Part shown: piece by piece, positions 1 through 7,874 of the stretch | How positions within the stretch are numbered: the first letter of the stretch is position 1 | Layout: every line of letters starts with the position of its first letter | Assembly (NCBI RefSeq): GCF_014858005.1 | Contig: NZ_JACYOT010000001.1 | Location: forward strand, 62,001-126,000 | Reading direction: 5' to 3' | DNA length: 64,000 nt | From: Propioniciclava soli | GTDB taxonomy: Bacteria > Actinomycetota > Actinomycetes > Propionibacteriales > Propionibacteriaceae | Notes under the pieces: model-generated | Told to the model about the DNA's origin: nothing | Databases searched by the model: none | Seen by the model: the letters and a program-made list of their open reading frames with translations, nothing else | Position numbers and translations under genes: made by a program

Positions 1-105
1 AAGACGGCGATCACACCAGGAGGGGCTTGCCTCGCGCTGGGGCCGATCATCCCCGCTCCGTGAGGATCAGGTGTGCATGGATGGGCGTCCCGCTCCAGGG
101 AGATC

Positions 106-912
106 TCAGGACGTCACGCGCTCGATGATCGCGGACGCGACGGCGTCCGGCTCGTTCTGGGGCAGCCAGTGGGTGGCGTCCAACTCGACGAACCGGTAGT
201 CAGCGGCGACGAAGTCGCGGGTCTTCTCTGCGGCGACACGGTCCAGGTAGGGGTCTCCGTTGCCCCACACGTACGTGGTGGGGACGCGGACGATCAGGTC
301 GGTGGCGGGCTGCGACAGGGGGATCGCCCGGTACCAGTTCATCGGTCCGGTCAGGCGCCCGGGGTCGGCGTAGCGCTCGGCGTACCGGCGGGCGTCCTCG
401 GCGTTGAGCCCGGACGCGGTCAGCGTCCGCTCCAGGGCGGGCGCACCCGCGCGCTCCGGCAGCCAGGGGAGCTGGAAGAACCCCATGTACCAACTCCGCA
501 GCGCCTGCTTCGAGTGAGGAATCGCCCACATCGCGGCCGAGGGGTGCGGCGTGGCCAGCACCACCAGCGACGCGACGCGCTGCGGGTGGCGGGTGGCGAG
601 ATCCCAGGCGACGCCGCCGCCCCAGTCGTGCCCGACGACGTGGGCGCGCTCGATGCCGGCGGCGTCCAGCAGGGCCAGCACATCGCCGGAGAGCTTGTCG
701 AGGGTGTAGTCGCCGCGACGTTTCGGCATGGCCCCGGGGGAGTAACCGCGCTGCTCGGGCGCGAGCGTGCGCAGCCCGGCATCGTGGAGCAACGGCGCGA
801 CGCGCTGCCAGCTCTGGGCGTCCTCGGGGAAGCCGTGCAGCAGCACGACCGGGTCGCCGGCGCCGGCGTCCGTGTAGTCGAAGGTGAGTCCGTCATGGGT
901 GTAGGTCGGCAC
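106..912 (-). CDS. Epoxide hydrolase-like alpha/beta hydrolase
   Basis: This 268-residue cytosolic alpha/beta hydrolase most resembles epoxide hydrolases, which open epoxides to diols through an Asp-ester intermediate. Visible features are the oxyanion motif HGFP (residues 26-29), a nucleophile elbow GHDWGG with Asp96 instead of the Ser of esterases, a cap-domain Tyr near 142 in a WYMGFFQ context typical of the family, and the catalytic His near 248 (DATHWLPQ). The length is normal. The start is GTG at 912. It is divergent from the flavin oxidoreductase at 988, with a near-perfect palindrome between them. A haloalkane dehalogenase is an alternative, since that family also uses Asp, but the cap Tyr favours epoxide hydrolase. 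The substrate is unknown. Confidence 0.85.
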   Translation of the reverse strand: MPTYTHDGLTFDYTDAGAGDPVVLLHGFPEDAQSWQRVAPLLHDAGLRTLAPEQRGYSPGAMPKRRGDYTLDKLSGDVLALLDAAGIERAHVVGHDWGGGVAWDLATRHPQRVASLVVLATPHPSAAMWAIPHSKQALRSWYMGFFQLPWLPERAGAPALERTLTASGLNAEDARRYAERYADPGRLTGPMNWYRAIPLSQPATDLIVRVPTTYVWGNGDPYLDRVAAEKTRDFVAADYRFVELDATHWLPQNEPDAVASAIIERVTS

Positions 913-943
913 GACCCCACGCTAACCGACGCGGCGAGGCGCG

Positions 944-961
944 GATACTCCATGGAATATC
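944..961. promoter_or_regulatory. 18-bp near-perfect palindrome, candidate operator
   Basis: GATACTCCATGGAATATC is palindromic except for one base pair. It lies in the short divergent region between the epoxide hydrolase (start 912) and the LLM oxidoreductase (start 988), so a dimeric regulator bound here could control both. No regulator gene is adjacent. The call rests on symmetry and position only. Confidence 0.4.
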
Positions 962-987
962 GGCGGCAGCGTGGGTGCTGAGGGCGC

Positions 988-2004
988 ATGAAGAACATCG
1001 GCTTCCTGTCGTTCGGGCACTGGTCGCCCTCGCCGCACTCGGCGGTGCGATCGGCGTCCGACGTGCTGCTCCAGTCGATCGACCTGGCCGTCGCCGCTGA
1101 GGAGATCGGAGCGGACGGAGCGTACTTCCGCGTGCACCACTTCGCGCGGCAGCTGGCCTCGCCGTTCCCGCTGCTGGCGGCGATCGGCGCGAAGACGAGC
1201 CGCATCGAGATCGGCACCGGCGTGATCGACATGCGTTACGAGAACCCGCTCTACATGGCCGAGGACGCCGGCGCGGCCGACCTGATCGCCGGCGGACGCC
1301 TCCAGCTCGGCGTGAGCCGTGGTTCGCCCGAGCAGGTCGTCGACGGGTACTCGTACTTTGGGCACACGCCCGAGGACGGCGACCACGCCCGCATGGCCCG
1401 CGAGCACACCCAGGTGCTGCTCGACGTGCTCAAGGGTGAGGGGTTCGCCGAGCCGAACCCGCGTCCGATGTTCCCCAACCCGCCCGGGTTGCTGCGCATC
1501 GAGCCGCACTCGCCGGGCCTGCGCGACCGCATCTGGTGGGGTGCCGGCTCGCGCGCCACCGCCGAGTGGGCGGCCGAGCAGGGCATGAACCTGATGAGTT
1601 CGACCCTGCTCACCGAGGACACCGGCGTGCCCTTCCACGAACTGCAGGCCGAGCAGATTCAGCGGTTCCGCGACGCGTGGGCCGCGGCGGGTCACACCAG
1701 GACGCCGCGTGTCTCGGTGAGCCGGAGCATCTTCCCGATCGTCAACGAGACCGATCGGGCGTACTTCGGCCTGGAATCGCGCAGCCAGGACCAGGTGGGA
1801 CGCCTCGAGGGCGGCCTTGCCCGCTTCGGCAAGACGTACGCGGACGAGCCTGATCGCCTCGCGGCCGCGCTGGCGCAGGACACCGCGATCGCCGCCGCAG
1901 ACACCCTGCTGTTGACCGTGCCCAACCAGTTGGGCGTCGACTACTGCGCGCACGTGATCGAGTCGCTGCTCACCCATGTCGCTCCCGAGCTGGGGTGGCG
2001 CTGA
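988..2004 (+). CDS. LLM-class flavin-dependent oxidoreductase
   Basis: This 338-residue protein has the bacterial-luciferase-like fold signature: the N-terminal strand MKNIGFLSFGHW, a long TIM-barrel body, the conserved segment DAGAADLIAGGRLQLGVSRG at about 90-109, and a late WGAGSRATAEWAAEQG segment. Family members use reduced FMN or F420 to oxidise small molecules. The sequence does not decide between FMN and F420, or identify the substrate. It probably acts in the cytoplasm. The ATG at 988 follows only a weak purine-rich stretch. The gene is divergent from the epoxide hydrolase-like gene and could share its regulation. Confidence 0.85.
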   Translation: MKNIGFLSFGHWSPSPHSAVRSASDVLLQSIDLAVAAEEIGADGAYFRVHHFARQLASPFPLLAAIGAKTSRIEIGTGVIDMRYENPLYMAEDAGAADLIAGGRLQLGVSRGSPEQVVDGYSYFGHTPEDGDHARMAREHTQVLLDVLKGEGFAEPNPRPMFPNPPGLLRIEPHSPGLRDRIWWGAGSRATAEWAAEQGMNLMSSTLLTEDTGVPFHELQAEQIQRFRDAWAAAGHTRTPRVSVSRSIFPIVNETDRAYFGLESRSQDQVGRLEGGLARFGKTYADEPDRLAAALAQDTAIAAADTLLLTVPNQLGVDYCAHVIESLLTHVAPELGWR

Positions 2005-2151
2005 GCTAGGTTCGTGTGCTCATCCTGAAGCCAGCCACGACGCGGTGCCGCGCAGGCTTGCGTACCTGAGCGACCGGGGGGTAGGGGTCAGCAGCGCGTA
2101 AGTGACACGTAAGCCAGCAAACATCGCGGATACGAGATGTTAAGGTCCACC

Positions 2152-2455
2152 ATGGTCAAGCGCCCCACTCCGTTCGCCACCAAGCGCGCCGGCGACAGCG
2201 TCGGTGCCAACCTCGCTGTTTGGCGCCGCCTGCTGGGCCTGCCAGCGTCGGTGGTCGCCGAGCGCGCGGGGCATCTCCGTCTCCACCCTCAGTCGCCTGG
2301 AGAACGGGGACACCGGCGTCGGTCTCGCGACGTTCCTCAACGTCGCCGGCGCGCTGGGAATCCGTGATGCCGTCGTCCAAGCCACCGACCCCTTCGAGAC
2401 CGATTTCGGCCGTGCCCGCGCCGAGCTGGCCCTACCCAAGCTCGTCCGCCGATGA
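2152..2455 (+). pseudogene. Frameshifted HTH (HipB/XRE-like) regulator
   Basis: Two overlapping frames together encode one Cro/C1-type helix-turn-helix protein. Frame 1 from ATG 2152 reads a start then VGANLAVWRRLLGLPASVVAERAG. Frame 2 then continues ISVSTLSRLENGDTGVGLATFLNVAGALGI and ends KLVRR at the stop at 2453. One extra G in the GCGCGGGG run near 2265-2272 breaks the frame between the two HTH helices. The restored protein would be about 100 residues, the size of a HipB-type antitoxin, and it overlaps the hipA fragment by ATGA, as in intact hipBA operons. This is either a real frameshift mutation or a sequencing error in a homopolymer. Confidence 0.7.
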
Positions 2456-2627
2456 GTGAACGCATCGAGGTCGCGGTCGATGTCGGTGGCCGAACCATCG
2501 CGGCAGGGACGCTCCATGTCACCGTGGGGCGGACGCTCACGAGCAGCTTCCAGTACGGGTCCGAGTATCTGCGCGACACGGACGCCTACGCGCTCGCCCC
2601 GCAGATGTCCTTGCTGGACAGACTTGT
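2452..2627 (+). pseudogene. Truncated HipA N-terminal fragment
   Basis: From ATG 2452 (ATGA overlap with the upstream HTH gene) the frame encodes a HipA N-terminal-like beta domain: a central VGRTLTSSFQYGSEYL followed by YALAPQMSLLD, the classic region before the kinase core of HipA toxins. Homology stops at about 2620, after some 55 residues, where intact HipA would continue for about 350 more. The kinase domain is absent, so the toxin cannot be functional. The open frame runs on to 2763 as low-similarity sequence. With the frameshifted antitoxin this is a decayed hipBA module. Confidence 0.7.
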
Positions 2628-2779
2628 GGCAGCAGGTGAAGACGGGGCAGGTCGAGTGAAACATCCGCGTGATCACCACCAAGAGCGCCAAAACCAGGAC
2701 CGAAGAGCCGTTCACGCTCACCGAACAGGTCCTGAGCGCCCTCCAGTCAGCCATCGACACTAGGCTCGCGGCCAAGTAG
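2625..2779 (+). pseudogene. Orphan 3' coding fragment of unknown protein
   Basis: In frame 2 the sequence reads DLWQQVKTGQVE, a TGA at 2657-2659, then NIRVITTKSAKTRTEEPF, continuing to a natural stop (TAG) at 2777. The amino-acid composition and helical C-terminus look like a genuine protein end, with the TGA plausibly replacing a TGG Trp codon. It abuts the hipA truncation point directly, so the junction at about 2620 fuses two unrelated coding remnants. I do not recognise the family. A polymorphic-toxin C-terminus paired with the small protein just downstream, or a transposase end, are both possible. Confidence 0.4.
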
Positions 2780-2789
2780 AGGAGACCTC

Positions 2790-3272
2790 ATGGTCGAGTT
2801 TCGCACGGTGCCCATCGACGCCGGAGTCCGCGCTGTGCGTGCGTGGGCCGAGATGGACTGGCCTGTCACCAGCGAGCAGGCCGCAGCGATGAGGAATCGG
2901 CTCGGGTGGTCGGAGTCGTCAGAGGACGCCCGCGCGTTCACCACCGATTTCGGACTCGATTCCCATGACGGGAGCCTGGGCGTTGACCATGGGCTGCTGG
3001 CCGAGGTGGCCTTCCGGCTGTCGACATTGGCGCCGAGGGGAACCGAAGGGGAGGTGGCGGAGCGGTCGTGGGCGGCGTTCGCGGCCTATGAGGCGGCGTT
3101 CACGGCACTGTGGGGCCGACCGAAGCAACACTCCCATCGCGGGGTGAAGAGCGATGACTGGGTACTGCCGAACGGGGCTCAGGTGATGTTGGCGGGGTTG
3201 GACCGAATGATCAAGGTCGAGGTCGAGTCGCCAGCGTTGCGCGAGATGCTGGAGGCGACCGACGACGAGTGA
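2790..3272 (+). CDS. Small acidic protein, possibly DUF6301-like
   Basis: A 160-residue acidic, Trp-rich soluble protein with no signal peptide or membrane segment. ATG 2790 follows an AGAGGAGACC ribosome-binding site. The layout (helical N-terminus with a WPVTSEQAAAMRNRLGW segment, a central AERSWAAFAAYEAAFTALWG helix, a strand-rich end) resembles small actinobacterial proteins of the DUF6301 kind, often found beside secreted toxins, but this match is from memory and weak. It begins 10 bp after the orphan 3' fragment, so it may be the immunity partner of a lost toxin. No function can be assigned. Confidence 0.5.
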   Translation: MVEFRTVPIDAGVRAVRAWAEMDWPVTSEQAAAMRNRLGWSESSEDARAFTTDFGLDSHDGSLGVDHGLLAEVAFRLSTLAPRGTEGEVAERSWAAFAAYEAAFTALWGRPKQHSHRGVKSDDWVLPNGAQVMLAGLDRMIKVEVESPALREMLEATDDE

Positions 3273-3375
3273 CGTGCTGCGGTGGTGGCACGGGGAGAGC
3301 GTGTCCTTGGCCTTCTGAGGGGTCTCTACTCGTGATCGGCCACACCTCGATCAAGCACTCCCCAGGTAGTGCCCA

Positions 3376-3540
3376 AGCGCACGTGCTGAAGACACGTCGG
3401 AGAACGCCGGACTGACGAACGGCTGGGCGGACGGGACCTTCCGGCCCTACGCCCACACCCACCGCGACGCCACGGCCGCGTTCTTCCAACGCTTCACCCA
3501 GGACAACGGCTTCTCCCACAACAGCGAGGCCAACCGCTGA
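3376..3540 (+). pseudogene. SLH-domain C-terminal remnant
   Basis: An in-frame stretch from about 3397 to the TGA at 3538 reads ENAGLTNGWADGTFRPYAHT, then an FFQRF segment, and ends SHNSEANR. It is almost identical to the last SLH repeat and tail of the large protein at 4073-6934, but on the opposite strand. No start, signal peptide or further SLH units precede it, so it is a broken duplicate, not a gene. Together with the intact copy it forms a ~110-bp inverted repeat around the monooxygenase gene. Confidence 0.8.
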
Positions 3541-4190
3541 GGCGCGGGCCTCAGCCGAGGTCCACCACCTCGTAGCTCCACAGCTCGGCGCTGAGACCGA
3601 CGGGGCGTGGGGTGGGGGACGCGGTCGGGTGCTCGCCGAACGCCGTGGGGGTCGATTCCGCGGCCGGGGAGACCCCACCGTGCTGGCGGGACAGCTCGGT
3701 GTCGCGTCCGCCGTGGGCGCCGCGGAAGTTCGAGGAGTTCATCCAGCCCTGGAACGACTCCTCGTCGCGCCAGCGCGTGAGGACGAGCCAGACGTGACGA
3801 TCGGCGTCCAGCGGCTTGAGGAGCTCGAACCCCTCGAACCCGTCCTGGCCGTCGACCGCTCCGGCGCGCTGGGCGAACCTGTGGGCGAGTTCGTCTCCGC
3901 TGTCGGCCGGGACGGTGATGGCGTTGATCTTTGCGATGGTCATGGTTGCCAGCGTGGCTCGATACTCTGCTCCGTTCAACCGCCCCCCACGGATTCTGGC
4001 TCTCAGACCAGCTTCGAGGCGGAAGTTGATTAGTTCAATTCGGTGACTCTCAGGAAGGGTGTCGGTGACCCGTTAGCGGTTGGCTTCGCTGTTGTGGCTG
4101 TAGCCGTTGTCCTGGGTGAAGCGTTGGAAGAACGCGGCCGTGGCGTCGCGGTGGGTGTGGGCGTAGGGCCGGAAGGTGCCGTCGGGCCAG
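3422..4190. repeat. Inverted repeat arms (3422-3540 and 4073-4190)
   Basis: The plus-strand sequence at 3422-3540 is nearly identical to the reverse complement of 4073-4190, the 3' end of the S-layer gene. Differences are a handful of bases, for example GGCTTCTCC against GGCTACAGC near the end. The enclosed ~530 bp hold only the monooxygenase gene at 3551-3943. No transposase or terminal target duplication is visible, so inversion or recombination between surface-protein gene copies is the simplest explanation. Confidence 0.75.
3551..3943 (-). CDS. Antibiotic biosynthesis monooxygenase-family protein (HmoA/MhuD-like)
   Basis: A 130-residue ferredoxin-like-fold protein of the ABM family. The N-terminal MTIAKINAITVP strand, the segment GFEGFELLKP and the strand VWLVLTRWRDEESFQGWMNS are typical of heme-degrading monooxygenases of the HmoA/MhuD type, which cleave heme to release iron. 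The start is ATG 3943, where family similarity begins, although the open frame extends 12 codons further upstream. A Pro/Thr-rich stretch precedes the C-terminus (SELWSYEVVDL). No clear iron-regulator box is seen upstream. The gene sits between the arms of the SLH inverted repeat. Quinol monooxygenase is an alternative role. Confidence 0.75.
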   Translation of the reverse strand: MTIAKINAITVPADSGDELAHRFAQRAGAVDGQDGFEGFELLKPLDADRHVWLVLTRWRDEESFQGWMNSSNFRGAHGGRDTELSRQHGGVSPAAESTPTAFGEHPTASPTPRPVGLSAELWSYEVVDLG

Positions 4191-6934
4191 CCGGTGGTGA
4201 TGTCGTGCTCAGCCGCCCAAGAGATCTCGGCGTAGAACGGATCGGTGGGCGCCAGATCGCGGAACGGTGACACCGTCGGTGGGGCGTACTCGGGCGAGCC
4301 GGAGTAGCGGTAGAGGAACGCCATCATCGCGTTGCGGTCGATGGGCGCGGTGGGTCGGAACGTCCCGTCGGGCCAGCCGGTGGTGACGCCCTCGTTGGCG
4401 GCCCACACGATCGCGGCGTAGTGCTCGGTCGCGGGGGTCACATCAGCAAAGGGTTCGGTCAGCCCGGCCACGGACGGCGACCCGGCCGCCCGGTACAGGA
4501 ACGCGGCCATGGCGTCGCGGTTCACCGCGGTGGCGGGCCGGAACGTGCCATCGGGCCAGCCGGTCGTGAGGCCGGCGTTCTTCATCCACACGATCGCGTC
4601 GAAGTGCTCCGTCCCGACCGGCACATCGCCGAACGGCGGCACTGCGTCCGCGCAGGGCAGCGCGCCCGCCCGCAGCGCGCCCGGCTGCTCGCCATCGGCG
4701 AACCACCACGCGGGGCGGACGCCGTCGGTGCAGAGGTCGGCCGTGGCGGTCGCGAAGCCCTCGTTGTTGAGGTTCGGCATGGACGCCGGCCGCTCGACGT
4801 GGACCAAGCCGGGGGCGTCCGTGCCGTTGAACGTGATCTGCGTCGCCAGACCGTTGCAGCCGTTGTCGCACACGGCCCACAGCACGCCGAGGTCGGTGTC
4901 CCAGTCGAGCGCCATGACGCCCCCCAGGGAGGGGATCGTCTCGCTCACCCGGGCGAACGTGCCGTCGGCGTTCAGCGCGTAGCCGTACACGTGGCCGTTG
5001 GTCTCGAGCGCCACGAAGAACAGGCCGTCACCGTGGCCGGGGTGATCGGCCGGGTCGTACGGCTTGCCGAGCGCGTCGTCCCACAGGACGCCGGCGAGGT
5101 CGGCGTCCGCCACCCACTCGACGGCCTCGAGGCCGGTGTTGGCGGACACGTCCGGCAGGTCGGCGGTGAGATCCCACTCCTGGGACGCCACGATCGTCGC
5201 GCCCGCGGCGTCCGGGTCGATCTGCAGCACCTTGTTCAGGTTCACGCCCTTGGCGTTGTTGACGCGCTCGACGGCCACGTACAGGGACCCGTCGCCCGAC
5301 ACCGTGATGCCCTCGGCGTCCGGACCCGCGGGGCCGGTGCCGGCCTGGAAGCGAATGTTCTTGCCGTTCTCCCAGCCCTGGGCCAGCGCGAAGGAACCGT
5401 CGGCGGCCACGTGGGACTTGAAGATCGTGCCGGCGTCGTTGTCGACGCCCCACAACACCGAGCCGTCGTCGGTGTGCTCGACGTCGAGGCCGGAGGAGTC
5501 GGCCAGGAAGGTGGCGGTGGTGTCGAGGACGGTCACGTCCGGCGAGCCGGGCCAGGTGATCGTGTTGATGGGCGTCTCGGGCTCCGGATCTTCCGGGATG
5601 ACGCCGTCGCACGCGTTCGGAAGGCCCTTGGTGGAAGCGATCTGGTCGACCATCGGGCCGGTGGTGTCGGGGCAGCGGCCGATCGAGACGGCGGCGTGGG
5701 CCGCCCAGGCGGACTCGGCCACGACCGTCCCGTTGGCGTCCCGGACGCTCGCCACGTCATTGGCGCCGAGGCCGAACGAGAAGTGGGTGCCCTGGTCGAA
5801 GACGAAGTACGCACCTGCCCCGAGCACGGTGCCGGACGGCAGCGGTGCGGTCTGCCCGGCGTGGCCGAAGGGGTCGTCATCCATGACCGTCCAGCCAGAG
5901 AGGTCGATCGGCGCGTCGGAGGCGTTCACCACCTCGACCCAGTCGGTGGCATCGCCGTCGGACTCGATCTCGTTGATGACGATGCCGCCGGGGCAGTCGT
6001 TGAAGCCACCGGAGGTGGTGTACGTGACGACCCACTCCTCACCAGTGACGTTCGGGCAGCGGGAGAAACCGGCGACGGCTTCGTCGCCACCGATGGCGGG
6101 GTGCGCCGTCCAGCTGAACGACTGGAGCGCGCTGGCCGGGTCGAAGGCCGTCTCGCCGGGGCCGAAGAGGTGCACGGAATCTGCGCCGCCGAGACCGAAG
6201 GTGAACGTCCCGCCGTCCACGACGAGGTAGCCGCGCGCCGGGACGGTGGTGCCGGCCGGGAACGCGTAGCGGTGCGTCTCGTCGTTGGGGGCATTGTCGG
6301 TGAGCACGTAGCCGCCGATGTCGAGGGGCTGGGTGCCGGTGTTGAAGAACTCCACCCAGTCGAGCGGGCCGGAGTCGACCTCGTTGAGCACGAGGTTGCT
6401 GGGGCCGACCTGTTCGACGTCGCAGTCGTTCGGCGCGCCGAGGGTGACGCTGTTGGCCTGGAGGAAGTCGCCGGTGCCGTCCGGACAGCGCGACCAGCTG
6501 GGCAGGGAGTGGGAGGCGAACGTGTGGGCGTCCACCACGGTGGTGCCGTCGGGGAGGTAGAGCCGAGCGGCATCGCCGTTGCCCAGGCCGAAGGTGAACC
6601 CCGGCGTGCCGTTCTGTGTCAAGACGAGATAATCCCCGGCACCGATCACGGTGCCCTCGGGCAGGGCGTCGATGCGGGTGTCGTCGTCGTCCTTGATGAG
6701 CCACCCGGAGACGTCCACGGGATCCGTGCCGGTGTTCGTCAGCTCGATCGCGTCGGCCAGGACGGGATCGTTGGTGACGATCTCGTTGATGCGGATGCTC
6801 GTCTCCGCCGCGTGGGCGTCCGGCTGGCCGGTGGGTGACAGCAGGGTTCCGGCGGCCAGGAGTGCCGCCGCCCCGGCCAGGGCAGTGAACCTGCGGGACG
6901 TGGACGGCTTCCGCTCAGACAGCATGGCTGTCAT
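4073..6934 (-). CDS. Secreted S-layer-anchored protein: lamin-tail x3, phytase-like propeller, SLH x3
   Basis: A 953-residue cell-surface protein. Start ATG 6934 (or 6925) gives a Sec signal peptide with a hydrophobic core and a DAHAAE cleavage region near 35; the longer open frame to 7174 overlaps the next gene and is not used. Three lamin-tail domains follow, each opening with a NEI or NEV strand (RINEIVTND, LNEVDSGPLDWVEFFNTG, INEIESDGDATDWVEVVN). A beta-propeller region from about 450 to 770 resembles the esterase-like/phytase-like family. Three C-terminal SLH repeats, each with GWPDGTFRP, anchor it to secondary cell-wall polymer. Lamin-tail domains often accompany secreted nucleases and phosphatases. 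The enzymatic role of the propeller is inferred only. The 3' end is duplicated in inverted form at 3422-3540. Confidence 0.85.
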   Translation of the reverse strand: MTAMLSERKPSTSRRFTALAGAAALLAAGTLLSPTGQPDAHAAETSIRINEIVTNDPVLADAIELTNTGTDPVDVSGWLIKDDDDTRIDALPEGTVIGAGDYLVLTQNGTPGFTFGLGNGDAARLYLPDGTTVVDAHTFASHSLPSWSRCPDGTGDFLQANSVTLGAPNDCDVEQVGPSNLVLNEVDSGPLDWVEFFNTGTQPLDIGGYVLTDNAPNDETHRYAFPAGTTVPARGYLVVDGGTFTFGLGGADSVHLFGPGETAFDPASALQSFSWTAHPAIGGDEAVAGFSRCPNVTGEEWVVTYTTSGGFNDCPGGIVINEIESDGDATDWVEVVNASDAPIDLSGWTVMDDDPFGHAGQTAPLPSGTVLGAGAYFVFDQGTHFSFGLGANDVASVRDANGTVVAESAWAAHAAVSIGRCPDTTGPMVDQIASTKGLPNACDGVIPEDPEPETPINTITWPGSPDVTVLDTTATFLADSSGLDVEHTDDGSVLWGVDNDAGTIFKSHVAADGSFALAQGWENGKNIRFQAGTGPAGPDAEGITVSGDGSLYVAVERVNNAKGVNLNKVLQIDPDAAGATIVASQEWDLTADLPDVSANTGLEAVEWVADADLAGVLWDDALGKPYDPADHPGHGDGLFFVALETNGHVYGYALNADGTFARVSETIPSLGGVMALDWDTDLGVLWAVCDNGCNGLATQITFNGTDAPGLVHVERPASMPNLNNEGFATATADLCTDGVRPAWWFADGEQPGALRAGALPCADAVPPFGDVPVGTEHFDAIVWMKNAGLTTGWPDGTFRPATAVNRDAMAAFLYRAAGSPSVAGLTEPFADVTPATEHYAAIVWAANEGVTTGWPDGTFRPTAPIDRNAMMAFLYRYSGSPEYAPPTVSPFRDLAPTDPFYAEISWAAEHDITTGWPDGTFRPYAHTHRDATAAFFQRFTQDNGYSHNSEANR

Positions 6935-7037
6935 CAAAGCTTGGGCGGGTGAGGGGCCGGTGTCGCGCGGGTGAACAGCCGGCCAACCGGAGTGATGGCT
7001 CGATGGGGTGGGAGCTCCGGACGCCTCTGGACGCGGC

Positions 7038-7068
7038 GACGCGCCCGGCTCAGGTGAGCGGGCGCGTC
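7038..7068 (-). terminator. Hairpin downstream of the 7101-7490 gene
   Basis: GACGCGCCCGGCTCA pairs with TGAGCGGGCGCGTC through a 14-bp stem with one bulged base and a 2-nt loop, 32 bp after the stop of the minus-strand membrane gene. No U-tract follows, as is common for actinobacterial terminators. It probably separates that gene from the S-layer gene downstream. Confidence 0.55.
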
Positions 7069-7100
7069 GGGTCGGTCGGGGGCGGGGATGGCCCCGGTGG

Positions 7101-7490
7101 TCAGCGGTGGTCGACGGGGGCGTCGACGGTGCGCGCCGCACCGGGCTTGCGGAACGCCAGGGTGGCGAGCGCAATGATGCCGATGAGGTAGATCACCCCG
7201 AAGATCTGGTGCACGAGCGTGAGGTGCAGGTGCCCGAGCACGATCTGGAGGACGCCGAACAAGGTCATCCCGAGCGCGTGCCACAACAGGCCCCGGTTGC
7301 CACTCTGCCGCGACCAGATGAACGCGGCGATGGCTCCGATGGCGGCGAACGTGGTGGTCGCCTCACCCATGCGGGGGTGCAGCGGCCACGGGCCGGCCCA
7401 GCCGAAGCCGGTGAACAGCTGGTAGAGGGCGATGAGGGCGGCCAGGACGGCCGCGATGCGGAGCAGGACGAGAGACCAGTGTGACTTCAT
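7101..7490 (-). CDS. Small four-helix integral membrane protein
   Basis: A 129-residue protein starting at ATG 7490 (MKSHWSLVLLRIAAVLAAL). Four hydrophobic segments are visible at about 8-25, 45-62, 70-92 and 96-112, the last two including LHLTLVHQIFGVIYLIG. No catalytic or ligand motif stands out. The layout resembles small DUF-type membrane proteins of actinobacteria, but I cannot name the family. It is divergent from the small gene at 7875 across a 384-bp gap, and is followed by a hairpin before the S-layer gene. Confidence 0.7.
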   Translation of the reverse strand: MKSHWSLVLLRIAAVLAALIALYQLFTGFGWAGPWPLHPRMGEATTTFAAIGAIAAFIWSRQSGNRGLLWHALGMTLFGVLQIVLGHLHLTLVHQIFGVIYLIGIIALATLAFRKPGAARTVDAPVDHR

Positions 7491-7576
7491 AGGTTTCAGT
7501 GTGGTTGATGCGAAGGGTGGGCCCAAGTCGGTGGCAATCGGGCGGTCGATCCGCCGGGTGGCGACGAAAAGACCGC

Positions 7577-7594
7577 AGTGAGTGCGCGCTCACT
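7577..7594. promoter_or_regulatory. Inverted repeat AGTGAG-n6-CTCACT, candidate operator
   Basis: Perfect 6-bp arms (AGTGAG and CTCACT) are separated by TGCGCG, a layout common for TetR-family operators. It lies in the 384-bp divergent gap between 7490 and 7875, which otherwise shows no gene, only GC-rich sequence and the ribosome-binding site AAGGAG just before 7875. No TetR gene is nearby. Confidence 0.35.
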
Positions 7595-7874
7595 CGGGGT
7601 CGCCCGCTCAGCGCGAAGCTGGATGAGAATCGAGTGTCGGCTTTTCGTCGCTGCGGCCCGGTCACTGCCGGTGCTGCCGGGGCTGCCTGCGCTGCCGGGA
7701 CGAGCGGCCACAGGCCGCCAGAGACCAGGCACCCACGGCACGCGAGCCACGACCCGGAGGGTACCGACTCGAATGCCTGCTCTCGGGTGGGAGACGCGGG
7801 CCGCCCGGATGACTACGGTGGGAAGGGCACCGGGGCGCCTTTTGCGCACCGGTTCGGCGAACGAAGGAGTCGAC

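Noticed and set aside
3422-4190. Composite transposon bounded by inverted repeats
   Set aside because: No transposase or target-site duplication, and the arms are coding sequence of the adjacent surface protein.
4421-6838. 805-codon open frame opposite the S-layer gene
   Set aside because: High-GC shadow: no domain, no ribosome-binding site, low-complexity Gly/Arg/Val composition, while the minus strand has clear domains. The same applies to long opposite-strand frames at 23156-25075, 24826-27144, 32569-35457, 36114-38318, 42693-44894 and 59535-61874.
6935-7174. 80-codon upstream extension of the S-layer protein
   Set aside because: It overlaps the 7101-7490 gene, and the signal peptide begins only at 6934 or 6925.
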